Assembly (NCBI GenBank): GCA_031263485.1
Contig: JAISFS010000121.1
Span: 1-32,813 of the forward strand
DNA: 32,813 bases
Source of the DNA: Deltaproteobacteria bacterium
GTDB lineage: Bacteria; Desulfobacterota; Desulfarculia; Adiutricales; Adiutricaceae
Direction: 5' to 3'
The position numbers and the translations under genes were made by a program. Numbering within the stretch: the stretch's first letter is position 1; every line of letters begins with the position of its first letter. Shown here piece by piece: positions 1-8,119 of this stretch. The notes below the pieces were generated by a model. That model was not told the DNA's origin. It did no database searches and saw only the letters and a list, made by a program, of their open reading frames with translations.

Positions 1-101
1 TGCCCGCCGGCTCCTCCGTCATCCGCCCCCCAACTCGGGAGCGTCGGCGCCAGCGCCAGGATCGCGAACAGAATCGTGAAAAGGGCGAAAGTCAGGAACA
101 T
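1..101 (-). CDS. Start of a secreted protein gene, truncated by the window edge
   Basis: Reading leftward from an ATG at 101-99 gives 33 codons without a stop, running off the window. The product begins MFLTFALFTILFAILALAP and continues into TLPSWGADDGGAGG, which looks like a hydrophobic Sec signal peptide followed by a Gly/Asp-rich mature start. Cleavage after the Ala of SWGA is possible. The n-region has no Lys or Arg, which is unusual. A GGAG Shine-Dalgarno sequence lies six bases before the ATG, and a good sigma-70-type promoter sits about 100 bases upstream. No upstream in-frame start is nearby. The gene runs in the same direction as the A2M genes but is separated from A2M-1 by about 1 kb. 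Too little is visible to assign a function. Confidence 0.5.
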   Translation of the reverse strand, partial: MFLTFALFTILFAILALAPTLPSWGADDGGAGG

Positions 102-199
102 GCTTCTCTCCGGTGCCGCGCATTGCGGGAAGACCTTCGGGCCGTGCCGGGATTCGGAGCCGTATCGGGGAGCCGGTCGCCCGGAAAGCCGGACAGTAA

Positions 200-228
200 A
201 TTATAAATTACTTCGGCCCGGAGCGCAA
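200..228 (-). promoter_or_regulatory. Sigma-70-type promoter for the leftward gene at 1-101
   Basis: On the minus strand there is a perfect TATAAT at 205-200 and a TTGCGC at 228-223, separated by 17 bases. The site lies in a short AT-rich island in otherwise GC-rich DNA. The expected leader to the ATG at 101 is about 90 bases. The -35 element matches consensus at only three of six positions. Confidence 0.45.
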
Positions 229-639
229 TATGTCCGCCATGGCTTCATGGCGCCGGCATGGCCTTTCCCTCTCTCCTTCCGGCGAAGCCGCATGCCCGGT
301 CACGTCGGCCCCCCGCTGCTAGAGAACCTCTCCTCAAACGCCGCGACAACCCGCCCTGACGTCACGTGAAACCCCCGGCGCGGGGAACCCGTTCGTCCGT
401 CGGGGCGGACGAAGGCCTCGCCGTCGCCGGGACCTTGCCGTATCTGTGGGCGGCGGAGGGCCCTCCCCCAGGATTCCGCGAGGGTGGAGAGGGCTGTCCG
501 CGTCAGGGACGCGTCTTCATGTCCAGCCGGCCCTCCGCCTTCCGCCCGTTCGTAGTTTGATGATGGAATGAAGCGGCATGAAGCAACGTGAAGCCGCGCC
601 CGCAGACGATCGGATTTCGTCAATCCCCCTCCCAGTGAG
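229..639. other. Stretch without a convincing gene
   Basis: GC-rich to about 600. Short open frames exist on both strands (for example minus 623-300 and plus 366-560), but they are rich in Arg, Gly and Pro, overlap one another and lack recognisable ribosome-binding sites. I see no RNA gene. An 8-base inverted repeat, CAATCCCC at 621-628 and GGGGATTG at 659-666, marks its right edge. Confidence 0.4.
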
Positions 640-712
640 AAGCAACGTCAACGACTTAGGGGATTGGCGCAAGCTAACTTGGCGATATCATTGAATTAAA
701 TTTCAGCGGAGC
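640..712 (+). repeat. Decayed, dispersed copy of the ~120-bp repeat found between A2M-3 and A2M-4
   Basis: This stretch aligns by eye with the degenerate unit at about 22367-22437. Both contain AAGCAA-GTCAAC-ACTTA, then CAAGC, then GATATCATTGA followed by an AAATTT tract, in the same order. It lies 21 kb from the array, so the unit is dispersed as well as tandem. The following AT-rich stretch (712-800) holds a small hairpin (CCCC-TTAT-GGGG, 766-777) and no gene. Confidence 0.45.
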
Positions 713-850
713 CATTATATTCCGTCTTTCGCGATCATGTTGATTATCAATACTCCGGCGCATGACCCCTTATGGGGCATCACGATATAATTCGTGCCCT
801 AAACCGTGACGCCCATGAAGACTTCTCATGACAAGTCATTGATCCCACTG

Positions 851-1006
851 AAAAAACCCTCCCCATCGAAAGGGAAGCGGAACGTTATGTGGCCATCGCA
901 TTGGCACCCTTGCGCTAAAGCCTCAAACCACCGCCCATCTGCTCACCCTTTACCCAGACATTCTGCCCTCAAATGACTGCCAGGAGGTGAGGGAGGGGGT
1001 TTTTGG
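851..1006. repeat. Left copy of a ~155-bp dispersed repeat with inverted-repeat-like ends
   Basis: The stretch matches 29935-30086 along its whole length in the same orientation, at roughly 70% by eye. Shared words in order include AAACCCTCCCC, GGCCATCGCAT, GCACCCT, TTACCC, CTGCC and GAGGT. Its left end (AAAAAACCCTCCC) is nearly the reverse complement of its right end (GGGAGGGGGTTTTT), as in a MITE-like element. Read from A2M-1, the left end forms a GGGAGGG plus T-run, so it could also act as a terminator about 300 bases past the A2M-1 stop codon. No protein is encoded. Confidence 0.5.
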
Positions 1007-1168
1007 AGTGGAATCAAGTCATTGACATTGGACCGGGAATCATCGGGAAGGCCGACGCCGGCGGGCCAACGGAGCGATTCCCCGCCAACGCGAAGAAAAG
1101 TCCAGCCACAGGGCCCCCGGGACGCGAGGAGGCCCCCGGGGCGCGAGGAGGAGCCGCAGGGGCGGCCC
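1007..1168 (-). other. 3' flank of A2M-1, no gene
   Basis: GC-rich. It contains a direct duplication (CCCCCGGG-CGCGAGGAGG, twice within about 45 bases) and small GC hairpins just past the A2M-1 stop, such as GCCGC-AGGG-GCGGC at 1153-1166. No T-run follows these, so intrinsic termination here is uncertain. Confidence 0.35.
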
Positions 1169-4100
1169 CTATTTCTCCACGGTGATCCTGAGCCCCGCGC
1201 CGCGACCGTGATTCTCGGGGTTGTACATCTCCTCGGCGTACGGACCGGGCAAGACGTAGATTCCGGGCGTCACGGCCCGCGCCAGGTACGAGTAGGTGTA
1301 CACCCCCGGCTCGAGGTCGTCCGCGAACAGCCGCACCGAGTCGGGGCGGATCTCCTCGTGGTCGTACCAGTAATGGAAGGCGTTCCAGGAATCCCCCGTC
1401 CCGCCGGCGTCCGCGGCAAGTAGCCCGTACAGGTTAGGGTCCTTGTCCCTGGAGCGGAAGTCCACGGGCTCCAGGCCGGCGGGCACGGGGTCCTCCAGGG
1501 CCAGGTCGTGGCGGGCGACGTTCGTCATGAGCGTTACCGTGACCTTCACGATCTCGCCCCTGCGGAACGCGGACTCGCCCGGAGCCCCGGGCTCGGGGCG
1601 CACCCTCTGGAAACTCCGCGCGAGCGAGAGCCCCCGCGTCCATTGCGCGGAGAGATCCGGCTCCGCGGGCGCCCAGCTGAGGCGCCTGAAGGACCACAGC
1701 TCGCCCTGGCCCTCGATGTCCCAGGCGGGCGGCGGGCCCGCCAGGAGCTCCGCCGCCGTGAGCGCGGCCCTGAGCTCCGGGGAACGGGGGCCCCTGAGCC
1801 TCCCTTCCATGACGGTCCTGTCCCCCTGGAGGACCTTCACGGCCAGATCGGGCCCCGGCGGGCCCTCGGCGCCTTGGCCGGCGCCGGAGCCTGCGGCGGC
1901 ATCGCCGTCCCCTTCCGGAGGTGCGGCCTGACGCCCGGCGGCGGTGCCTGCCGCGGCATCGCCCTCCCCTTCCGGAGGTGCGGCCTGACGCCCGGCGGCG
2001 CCTGCGGCCCCGTCGTCGCCCTCGCTCTCGGCCTCCAGGATGTTCCACGCCCCGCGGATGACGTTCGCGGCCCTGTTGGTGCTCCACCTCCTCGTGCCGG
2101 AGGACGCGCTCCCCAGAAGGAGCGCGGGCAGGAGCTCGTGGCGGGGCGCGGCCTCGGAGAGCGCCAGGAGCGCCAGCGCGGAGATATCGTCCCCGCCGGA
2201 GAGCCACAGCCCGTGCTCCGCCCGGCGCTCCGGAACCCTTATCCGCGCGGTAGCGCCCGAGAGCTCAAGCTCCGAGGCCACCATGGGGACAAGCGCGGCG
2301 AGCCTCTCCTCGCGGACGCTCGAGGGCGGCAGGGCGCCAGCGGCCCTCAGGAGAAGGATCCTCTCGATGAGATTCAGCCCGGTGCGCCCGGCGTAGTACG
2401 GCTCGAGCGTCCCCTCCAGGGGCCGGCCCGCGCGGAACAGCGCGCCCATGACGTAGAGCCTCGTGGAGTCGGAATGGCTCGGGGCGCCGGCGCCCCGCAT
2501 CCGGGGTTCCCGCGAGAGCTCCGCGGCCAGATAGTCCGCGGACCGGGCGACGAGCCCCTCCGGGACGGCGAAGCCGGAATCCTGAGCCTCGCGCAGGAAA
2601 TCCAGGACCCAGGCGGTCAACGCCGGCGAGCGCGAGTTCCAGCCGCCTTCAGGCCAGGCCGAGAAGCCGCCATCCACCGAGCGGGACTCCAGGAGCACGA
2701 TCTGCTCCTTCACCTTGCCCTCCAGCACGGCGCGGCGCTCCGCCGCGAGCGTCCCGGCCCGCTCCCCCAGCCTCAGCGCGTGGAGGGCGCCCGCGGCCCG
2801 TGAGGTGCTCTGCTCCAGGCCGTCGTAGGGGCAGTCCTCCAGGGCCCTGAGCGGCGCGTCCAGGGTCCCTGCCACGCCCGGAGAGAAGACGAGCTCCAGC
2901 CCCCCGCGGGACGGGTCGGCCGCCTCCGGGAGCCTGGCCTCTGGGAGCGGGGATCCCGCCCGCTCCCTGGAGACGCTCGCGTCGACGGTCTCCCTGCCCG
3001 CCAGGGAGACGGGCACGGCGAAGAGCGATCTGTCGGTCTGGCCGCCCAGGGCCGCGACGAAACCCGCCGAGAGGGTGCCCGCCGCCGAGGCGCGGGCCCT
3101 GAAGGCCACCTCGACGCTCCCGCCCGGCGCGAGCGCGAGCGATTTCCTCGGTTCCTCCAGCAGTTCCAGCCCCGCCTCGGGAACGATCTCCACCGTGAGC
3201 TCGGCCTCCCCGGCCGCGCGGCTGGTCACCACCGCCGAGGCCTGGAACTCGTCCCCCGCGGTCAGGTGGTTCGGGAGCGCGGACCGGAGGACCAGGGCCT
3301 GGGTCACCGTGATCCTGCCCTCCCCCGTGCCCGCCTCGCGGCCCTTGCCGGTCGCGACCGCGAAGATCCGGAAGGTCGTGAGGTTGTCGGGGAGCCTGAA
3401 GCTCACCTCCGCCTCGCCGTTCCCGTCCAGCGCGACCGCCGGGTCGAAGTGCGCCACCGACCTGAAGTCGCGCCGCAGCTCCCCCTGGCCGCCTTCCGAG
3501 AAGCCGCCGCCCCCGCCGGGCGAGCCGCCGCCCTTGCCGGACCAGTCCGACGCGTCCAGGACCTCGGCCAGGGACGATGCCGTCTGCACCCTGAGCGGCA
3601 GGAACTGCCACAGGAAATGCTCGGGGCGGAACGCCCAGTCCCCGCCTATCTGGATGAGCCCGGCGTCCACCGCCGCCAGCGCCACCTCGCAGTCGGGGAA
3701 TGGGTTCCCAGCCGAGTCGGTGACCCTGATCCTGACGGCGGCCTCGGACCCCGGGGCCGCCTCCTCCCCGTCGGGGGTCACCTCCACCTTCAGCCGGTCA
3801 CGATCCGACATCACCCGCAAGGTGAGGTACCCTCTCCTGAACGAAGGCTTGCCCAGATCCTCCTCGCCCCGGGCGGGCGGCGGGGCCGTGCGGCCCCGGA
3901 CCAGGATGACGGAGGCGTATACCGAAGGCGCGTCCTCCTCGCCTATCGGGATCTCGAGAACCGGGGCGCCCCCGGCCAGATCGAAGACCCGCGCCTCCCT
4001 CACCCCGCCGCGCTCGACCGTGAGCAGGCCAGTGCCCGACTCGAACGGGCTCTGGACCAGGATCCTCGCCACGTCGCCGGGCCTGTAGAGCGCCGCGTCC

Positions 4101-7100
4101 GCCGCGAGTTCCAGCGATTCCCCGTCCCGCGCGGGCCAGCCCGCCCCTTCGCCCGTGACCCACAAGTCCAGCGAGGCGAGCGCCTTCCTGCCCCCGGAAT
4201 CGGCGAGCTCGGCGGTCGCGAAATGCGGGCCCGCTGCCTCGGGCGTCACCTCGATCCCTACGGGCTCGTCCCCCGCGGTCACGGTCCGCTCGGAAACCAG
4301 GCTGTCCGCGAACCCGCTCACCAGGGCGTAACGGCCGCCGGGCGCGAGCCTGCGCGCCGTGGTCCAGGTGCGCCTGTAGAGCGAGACCTTGACCCGCGCG
4401 CCCGGCGCCGCGGTCCCGTCGGGCGCTACCGCCGCGACCTTCAAGGCGAACGGCTTTCCCGGCTCGGCCAGCAGGCCCGCCGCCGAAATGCCCGCGTAGA
4501 GCCGCGCCGGATGCGCGGTGAAGCCCCCCGAGGCCGAGACGGCCCGCCCGTCTCGGTCCATGGCGGTCACCGCGAGCGTGTAGGATCTGGGCACGGGGGG
4601 ACCGCCGTCCGGGATCGCCGCCTCGAAGGAGGCCGTGCCGTCAGCCGCTATCGGGACCTTCCCGTCCGCGGCCGTGCCGGGCGGGTCGGGGTCCGAGGAC
4701 CAGCCGCCCTCGTCCGCCTTCGTGAGGGCGGTGTACGCGGTGAAGCTCCACTCGGGCCCGTAGCCGGGAGGACGGAATCCCCAGTAGGCCCAGTGGCTCA
4801 GGCGGAATTCCGCCTCGCCCCCGTCCAGCGGGGCCCCGAAATGGTAGCTCCCCTTCACGCCGAAGCCCGCCGCGTCGCCGGCGAAGCGGTCGGGCATCCC
4901 GTCCAGGGCCAGCCCGAAGGCCGGGGCCCTGTAGAAGCGCACGCTGAAGCCGCCCGCCTCGACGACGTCGGACCCCCTCCGGATCCCGGACAGCGAATCG
5001 GCCTCCCGCTTCCTTTCGGGGGCCAGATCCACCGTGAGCCGCCAGGTGCCGTATGCCCCATCCTCGGGTATCGGGCAGTCCAGCGAGACGGTGCCGTAAG
5101 GGCTGACCTCGACCGGGGCGTCCAAGGCCACGTTACCCATGGGATCGCGGATTATCGCCCTCGCCGCGCCCCGCTCGGGCAAGAGGAGGCTGTCGTCGCC
5201 GAAGCGGCGGATCACCGCCTTGAGCCTCGCCGTCTCGCCCGGCCTGTAGACGGGCTGGGACGTCACGAGGAAGGAGCCCGCCCACCCGGGGGAGAGCGGG
5301 TTCATGATCTCCCCGATGCCCATGTCGTACCGGTGGAAGCCCCGTGTCCAACCCATGCTCCAGAAGACGCGCTCGCCTTCCTTGGACGCCGTGAGGTACA
5401 GCGATGGGGTCCCGTATCCGCCGTCCCTGCACCGCCCGGTGACGTCGGCCGCGAGCTCGGGCCCGCCCGGAAGCCTCGCCAGCCCGTCCCCGCCGGTCGT
5501 GCCGGTCCAGAGTTCCTTCCCGGCGCAGTCCAGCGCCGCGACCGACGCGCCGCCCACGGCCCCGCCGTCCGAGAGCCGGGTCACCCAGGCGACCGAGCCC
5601 GTCCGGCCGATCTTCGCCGTGATCGCGAGATCCGTCACCTGGTAAAACGAATAGCCGTACCCGTGCGGCGAGCCCGCCAGGACGACCCCTTCCCTCTCCC
5701 TGCCGCCGGAGAGATCGGAGAGGTTCGCGGACTGCCTTACGGTCCTCCGCGAGCTGTCGCCGATGGGCACGACCTCGGCGGCGTAGGGTCCCGGGCCGCG
5801 CCGGCGGGCGGCCTCGAGCCAGGCCTCGACCCTGTCCGGGACATCCCGGTGGGGCCCTTGCCCGAAACCCGCCCCCCACATGTCCAGCAGGCCCGCCGTC
5901 TCGGCGTCCGACATGACCAGCGCGAAGAACTCGGCCTTCGGCAGGTTGCGGATCCAGACTGGCACCGCCGGGGGGAACGCGCTCTCCATGATCCCGCCGG
6001 GGCTGGCCAGCCCCGATGCCGGGGCGAACGGGCCCGTCAGGAAACGGATCACCCTGTCTTCGGCGAGCGTCTGCCCGTAGATGTCCCCGAAGCCCTTCCG
6101 GAAGGTGATCGCGTATTCAGTCTCGGCCAGGAAGTCACCGTACAGGTTGAGCCCGTACATGACGGAGTCGCTCCGGGCGCCGTCCGGATCGTAATCCCCC
6201 GGCCAGGCTCCGTCCGGATCGTAATCCCCCGGCCAGGCTCCGTCCGGATCGTAGTCCCCCGGCCAGGCTCCGTCAGGATCGTAGTCACCCGGCCAGGCTC
6301 CGTCCGGATCGTAATCCCCCTGCCGGGCTCCGTCCGGATCGTAGTCCCCCGGCCGGATGCCGTCCCGATCGACTTCGGTCGAGGAAGACGCGGCATCGGG
6401 CGAGACTCCGGAGTCCCGGGACGCGTCCGTGGAAGCCGCGCGGCGTGCCCATCGTTTCCGGATCTCCGTCACCGCCGGATGCGGCGGGTCCATCTCGATG
6501 AAGGCCGCCGCCTGGGCCATCCTCACGGGATTGCTGAATTGGACGGTCAAATTCGCGTACTCGGGGCTGCCGAGCACTCCCTTGGAGCCGTTCCCGTCCG
6601 CGACGGTCCTGCTGAAACCGTAGGGCGTCACCTTGAGCTCGCCGTACGTCTCCCCCCTCGCCGCCACGAAGTCCTCGCCCAGCGGAGGGCGGCCCGGGAC
6701 CGGGGAGGCGTCCCCGCCTATGACGAGCGCCCATTTCGCCGCCTTGGGGAGCTCGCTTGCGGGCGCGGCCTGGATACGGTTCGGCGTCCCGCCGCCGTTC
6801 CGGGGCCTGGTCCAGTCGGCGGGGACCCTCTCGGTGGCGCCCGCAGGCCCCCAGACGAAGAAACTCTTGCCGTTCATGGAGTCCGGGTCCACCGGCAGGT
6901 TGAAGGCCACGCTCACGACGGGCCTTAACGCCTCCTCCGGCACGTTCTCCGTGATCACGCGGCTCCAGTCGACCGCCAGCTTGAGCTCGGGGAGGCTGAA
7001 GGAGACCGTCCGGGGCCCGTCCGGCCTGGCCCCGGAGAGGGACGTGACCTCGGGGGAGAGCGTGACCTTCACTTCCAGATCCCTCAGCGCCGGCGTCTCC

Positions 7101-7714
7101 GCCACGAAGGCCAGGGTGTACTGGTTGAGCCAGACGACCCTGCCCGGAAGCGGCGGGTCCAGGGTCAAGAGCGACTGGTCCGCCCCCTCGAAGTCGCCCA
7201 GCGCCACCATCGGCTGGTTGAACATGACAGCCGCCTGCGAGAAGCTCCTCACCGGCCCGCTGGGGATGAACTGCAGGACTTCCAGAGGCTCGCCCGCGCC
7301 CGGGAGGGGGGCGGACTGGGCCGCCGCCGCAACCGGATCGGACGGAGCGCCGCCGCCGGCCTCACCTGCCGGCTCGCCCCCGGAACCGCCGGAAGCGCCG
7401 CCGCCCGCCCCGGCTGTCGGCTCGTCCCCCGAACCGCCGGAAGCGCCGCCGTCATCCCCCGCCGCCGGGTCGGCCCCCGAACCTCCGGAAGCGCCGCCGC
7501 CCGCCCCTGCCGCCGCACCGGCGCCGCCTGCCTCCGCATCGCCTCCGGCGGCCTGCGACGCGTCCGGAGACGATCCCGCCGACGGGGCCGTCCCCCCCGC
7601 TTCGGGGTCGCAGCCGGCGAAAGCGAACGCCAGGGCCAAGGCAAGGGCGAGGGCGGGAAACGCGCGGGACAACGCCTGGACGCGGCCCGGAAGGGGGATG
7701 CTGAAGGAGGTCAT
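1169..7714 (-). CDS. A2M-1: giant alpha-2-macroglobulin-family lipoprotein, thioester cysteine lost
   Basis: 2,181 residues. A lipoprotein signal peptide ends in FAGC with the lipid Cys at residue 35 and Asp at +2. A Gly/Ala/Ser linker with three 16-residue repeats follows. Big_5-like N-terminal beta domains start near EPLEVLQFIP. An Asp-rich repeat loop occupies about 452-512. The MG2-type domain (TSQPVYRPGETA) has its Tyr at 823, and the A2M_BRD-type domain (YRPGDVARI) has its Tyr at 1210. A Gly-rich putative bait segment spans 1390-1420. The C-terminal bMG10-like region ends in GLRITVEK. The thioester motif CxEQ of its paralogues reads G-L-E-Q here (Gly1632), with a new Cys at 1628. It should therefore be unable to form the usual Cys-Gln thioester and may trap non-covalently or serve a structural role, as proposed for thioester-less bacterial A2Ms such as YfaS. 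The start is fixed by AGGTGA three bases before ATG and by the signal peptide. The protein is longer than E. coli ECAM (about 1,650 residues). Confidence 0.93.
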   Translation of the reverse strand: MTSFSIPLPGRVQALSRAFPALALALALAFAFAGCDPEAGGTAPSAGSSPDASQAAGGDAEAGGAGAAAGAGGGASGGSGADPAAGDDGGASGGSGDEPTAGAGGGASGGSGGEPAGEAGGGAPSDPVAAAAQSAPLPGAGEPLEVLQFIPSGPVRSFSQAAVMFNQPMVALGDFEGADQSLLTLDPPLPGRVVWLNQYTLAFVAETPALRDLEVKVTLSPEVTSLSGARPDGPRTVSFSLPELKLAVDWSRVITENVPEEALRPVVSVAFNLPVDPDSMNGKSFFVWGPAGATERVPADWTRPRNGGGTPNRIQAAPASELPKAAKWALVIGGDASPVPGRPPLGEDFVAARGETYGELKVTPYGFSRTVADGNGSKGVLGSPEYANLTVQFSNPVRMAQAAAFIEMDPPHPAVTEIRKRWARRAASTDASRDSGVSPDAASSSTEVDRDGIRPGDYDPDGARQGDYDPDGAWPGDYDPDGAWPGDYDPDGAWPGDYDPDGAWPGDYDPDGARSDSVMYGLNLYGDFLAETEYAITFRKGFGDIYGQTLAEDRVIRFLTGPFAPASGLASPGGIMESAFPPAVPVWIRNLPKAEFFALVMSDAETAGLLDMWGAGFGQGPHRDVPDRVEAWLEAARRRGPGPYAAEVVPIGDSSRRTVRQSANLSDLSGGREREGVVLAGSPHGYGYSFYQVTDLAITAKIGRTGSVAWVTRLSDGGAVGGASVAALDCAGKELWTGTTGGDGLARLPGGPELAADVTGRCRDGGYGTPSLYLTASKEGERVFWSMGWTRGFHRYDMGIGEIMNPLSPGWAGSFLVTSQPVYRPGETARLKAVIRRFGDDSLLLPERGAARAIIRDPMGNVALDAPVEVSPYGTVSLDCPIPEDGAYGTWRLTVDLAPERKREADSLSGIRRGSDVVEAGGFSVRFYRAPAFGLALDGMPDRFAGDAAGFGVKGSYHFGAPLDGGEAEFRLSHWAYWGFRPPGYGPEWSFTAYTALTKADEGGWSSDPDPPGTAADGKVPIAADGTASFEAAIPDGGPPVPRSYTLAVTAMDRDGRAVSASGGFTAHPARLYAGISAAGLLAEPGKPFALKVAAVAPDGTAAPGARVKVSLYRRTWTTARRLAPGGRYALVSGFADSLVSERTVTAGDEPVGIEVTPEAAGPHFATAELADSGGRKALASLDLWVTGEGAGWPARDGESLELAADAALYRPGDVARILVQSPFESGTGLLTVERGGVREARVFDLAGGAPVLEIPIGEEDAPSVYASVILVRGRTAPPPARGEEDLGKPSFRRGYLTLRVMSDRDRLKVEVTPDGEEAAPGSEAAVRIRVTDSAGNPFPDCEVALAAVDAGLIQIGGDWAFRPEHFLWQFLPLRVQTASSLAEVLDASDWSGKGGGSPGGGGGFSEGGQGELRRDFRSVAHFDPAVALDGNGEAEVSFRLPDNLTTFRIFAVATGKGREAGTGEGRITVTQALVLRSALPNHLTAGDEFQASAVVTSRAAGEAELTVEIVPEAGLELLEEPRKSLALAPGGSVEVAFRARASAAGTLSAGFVAALGGQTDRSLFAVPVSLAGRETVDASVSRERAGSPLPEARLPEAADPSRGGLELVFSPGVAGTLDAPLRALEDCPYDGLEQSTSRAAGALHALRLGERAGTLAAERRAVLEGKVKEQIVLLESRSVDGGFSAWPEGGWNSRSPALTAWVLDFLREAQDSGFAVPEGLVARSADYLAAELSREPRMRGAGAPSHSDSTRLYVMGALFRAGRPLEGTLEPYYAGRTGLNLIERILLLRAAGALPPSSVREERLAALVPMVASELELSGATARIRVPERRAEHGLWLSGGDDISALALLALSEAAPRHELLPALLLGSASSGTRRWSTNRAANVIRGAWNILEAESEGDDGAAGAAGRQAAPPEGEGDAAAGTAAGRQAAPPEGDGDAAAGSGAGQGAEGPPGPDLAVKVLQGDRTVMEGRLRGPRSPELRAALTAAELLAGPPPAWDIEGQGELWSFRRLSWAPAEPDLSAQWTRGLSLARSFQRVRPEPGAPGESAFRRGEIVKVTVTLMTNVARHDLALEDPVPAGLEPVDFRSRDKDPNLYGLLAADAGGTGDSWNAFHYWYDHEEIRPDSVRLFADDLEPGVYTYSYLARAVTPGIYVLPGPYAEEMYNPENHGRGAGLRITVEK
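1896..2009 (-). repeat. Two 57-bp repeats in A2M-1, linker before the C-terminal domain
   Basis: Two near-identical 57-base units start at 1896 and 1953. They encode 19-residue repeats containing AAGRQAAPPEG and GDAAAG. They sit between the thioester-like domain and the conserved DLAVKVLQGDRTVMEG segment. The paralogues have unrelated Pro/Ala/Ser/Gly-rich linkers of different length at the same point, so this is a flexible, length-variable hinge. Confidence 0.85.
6181..6360 (-). repeat. Six 30-bp repeats in A2M-1 encoding DYDPDG units
   Basis: Six perfect-length 30-base units begin at 6181 and repeat every 30 bases, with a decayed seventh at 6361. Each encodes ten residues, mostly DYDPDGAWPG. 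The DxDxDG core resembles calcium-coordinating loops (EF-hand, dockerin, thrombospondin type-3), but helices flanking an EF-hand are absent. The array lies just before the conserved segment YAITFRKGFGDIYGQTL, at the same position where the paralogues carry other repeats. Confidence 0.95.
7370..7513 (-). repeat. Three 48-bp repeats in the A2M-1 post-lipobox linker
   Basis: Units at 7370-7417, 7418-7465 and 7466-7513 encode 16-residue repeats beginning GGASGGSG and containing an acidic EP or DP pair. They lie directly after the lipidated Cys. The likely role is a flexible tether holding the A2M body away from the membrane. Confidence 0.9.
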
Positions 7715-7773
7715 TCTTCACCTGGAGGGCCGCCGTCGACGCGGCCCGGATCGGCGCTCCGGCGCCGGGATCC
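7715..7773 (-). promoter_or_regulatory. Conserved 5' leader of A2M-1 (hairpin plus close-set RBS)
   Basis: Reading toward the gene there is a block GGATCCCGGCGCCGGAGCG (7773-7755), then a hairpin GGGCCGC-GTCGACG-GCGGCCC (7747-7727), then AGGTGA three bases before the ATG. AGGTGA is the downstream half of the ideal AAGGAGGTGA, which suits the short spacing. The block-to-ATG distance is one base shorter than in the other three genes. Similarity to them stops upstream of the block. Confidence 0.6.
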
Positions 7774-7933
7774 GGGATCCGGGCCGCAACGGGCGTGGGA
7801 GGATACGATGGGGCAGAACGCCGCCGCTTCGACGGCTCCGACCCGAATCTGAGGAGTGGGCCATGACATGGCGCGGGTTGGCGGCGGTTCCTGCCCCCCT
7901 GCGGACAGGACGTGGGCCGAACGTAATCGCCGA

Positions 7934-8018
7934 GGCGGCTAACGGGCACGGGCGGCTAACGGGCACGGGCGGCTTACGGGCACGGGCGGCTTACGGGCAT
8001 GAGCGGCTTACGGGCATG
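7934..8018. repeat. Five tandem 17-bp repeats
   Basis: Five contiguous units start at 7934, 7951, 7968, 7985 and 8002. The consensus is GGCGGCTWACGGGCAYG. The period is not a multiple of three and no gene covers it, so it is intergenic. Confidence 0.93.
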
Positions 8019-8101
8019 ACACGTGTCGAGCGATCCGATGCGGTCATGGCTTTCCGCCATGGCGCACGACCTGGATAACGACGCGATTTCAAGGCCCGCC
8101 C

Positions 8102-8118
8102 CGGCGGACCTTCCGCCG
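8102..8118 (-). terminator. Hairpin directly after the A2M-2 stop codon
   Basis: On the minus strand CGGCGGA-AGG-TCCGCCG forms a perfect 7-bp stem immediately after TAG. No T-run follows, so it may instead protect the 3' end or weaken read-through into A2M-1. Confidence 0.35.
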
Positions 8119-8119
8119 C

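Larger units (their letters stand above)
7774..8119. other. Gap between A2M-2 and A2M-1, no gene
   Basis: Apart from the leader, the gap holds a 17-bp tandem array, a hairpin CATGGC-TTTCC-GCCATG (8045-8061) and the hairpin abutting the A2M-2 stop codon. No clear sigma-70 promoter could be read, so A2M-1 may be co-transcribed with A2M-2 or use a GC-rich promoter that I cannot recognise. Confidence 0.4.

Noticed and set aside
300-623. 107-codon minus-strand frame upstream of the truncated secreted gene
   Set aside because: Arg/Gly-rich with no recognisable domain or RBS, and it overlaps a plus-strand frame of similar quality.
1896-2009. 57-bp duplication in A2M-1 as a sequencing or assembly artefact
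   Set aside because: The two units differ at several bases and keep the frame, and the paralogues have variable linkers at the same point, so a real tandem duplication is more likely.
3266-6928. Plus-strand open frame of 1,220 codons antisense to A2M-1, and similar long frames at 8159-10459, 10802-13108, 19200-21278, 22567-24753 and 26947-29637
   Set aside because: These are shadow frames caused by the high GC and codon bias of the A2M genes. The products are Arg/Gly/Pro-rich without domains, and the same kind of frame appears opposite every paralogue.
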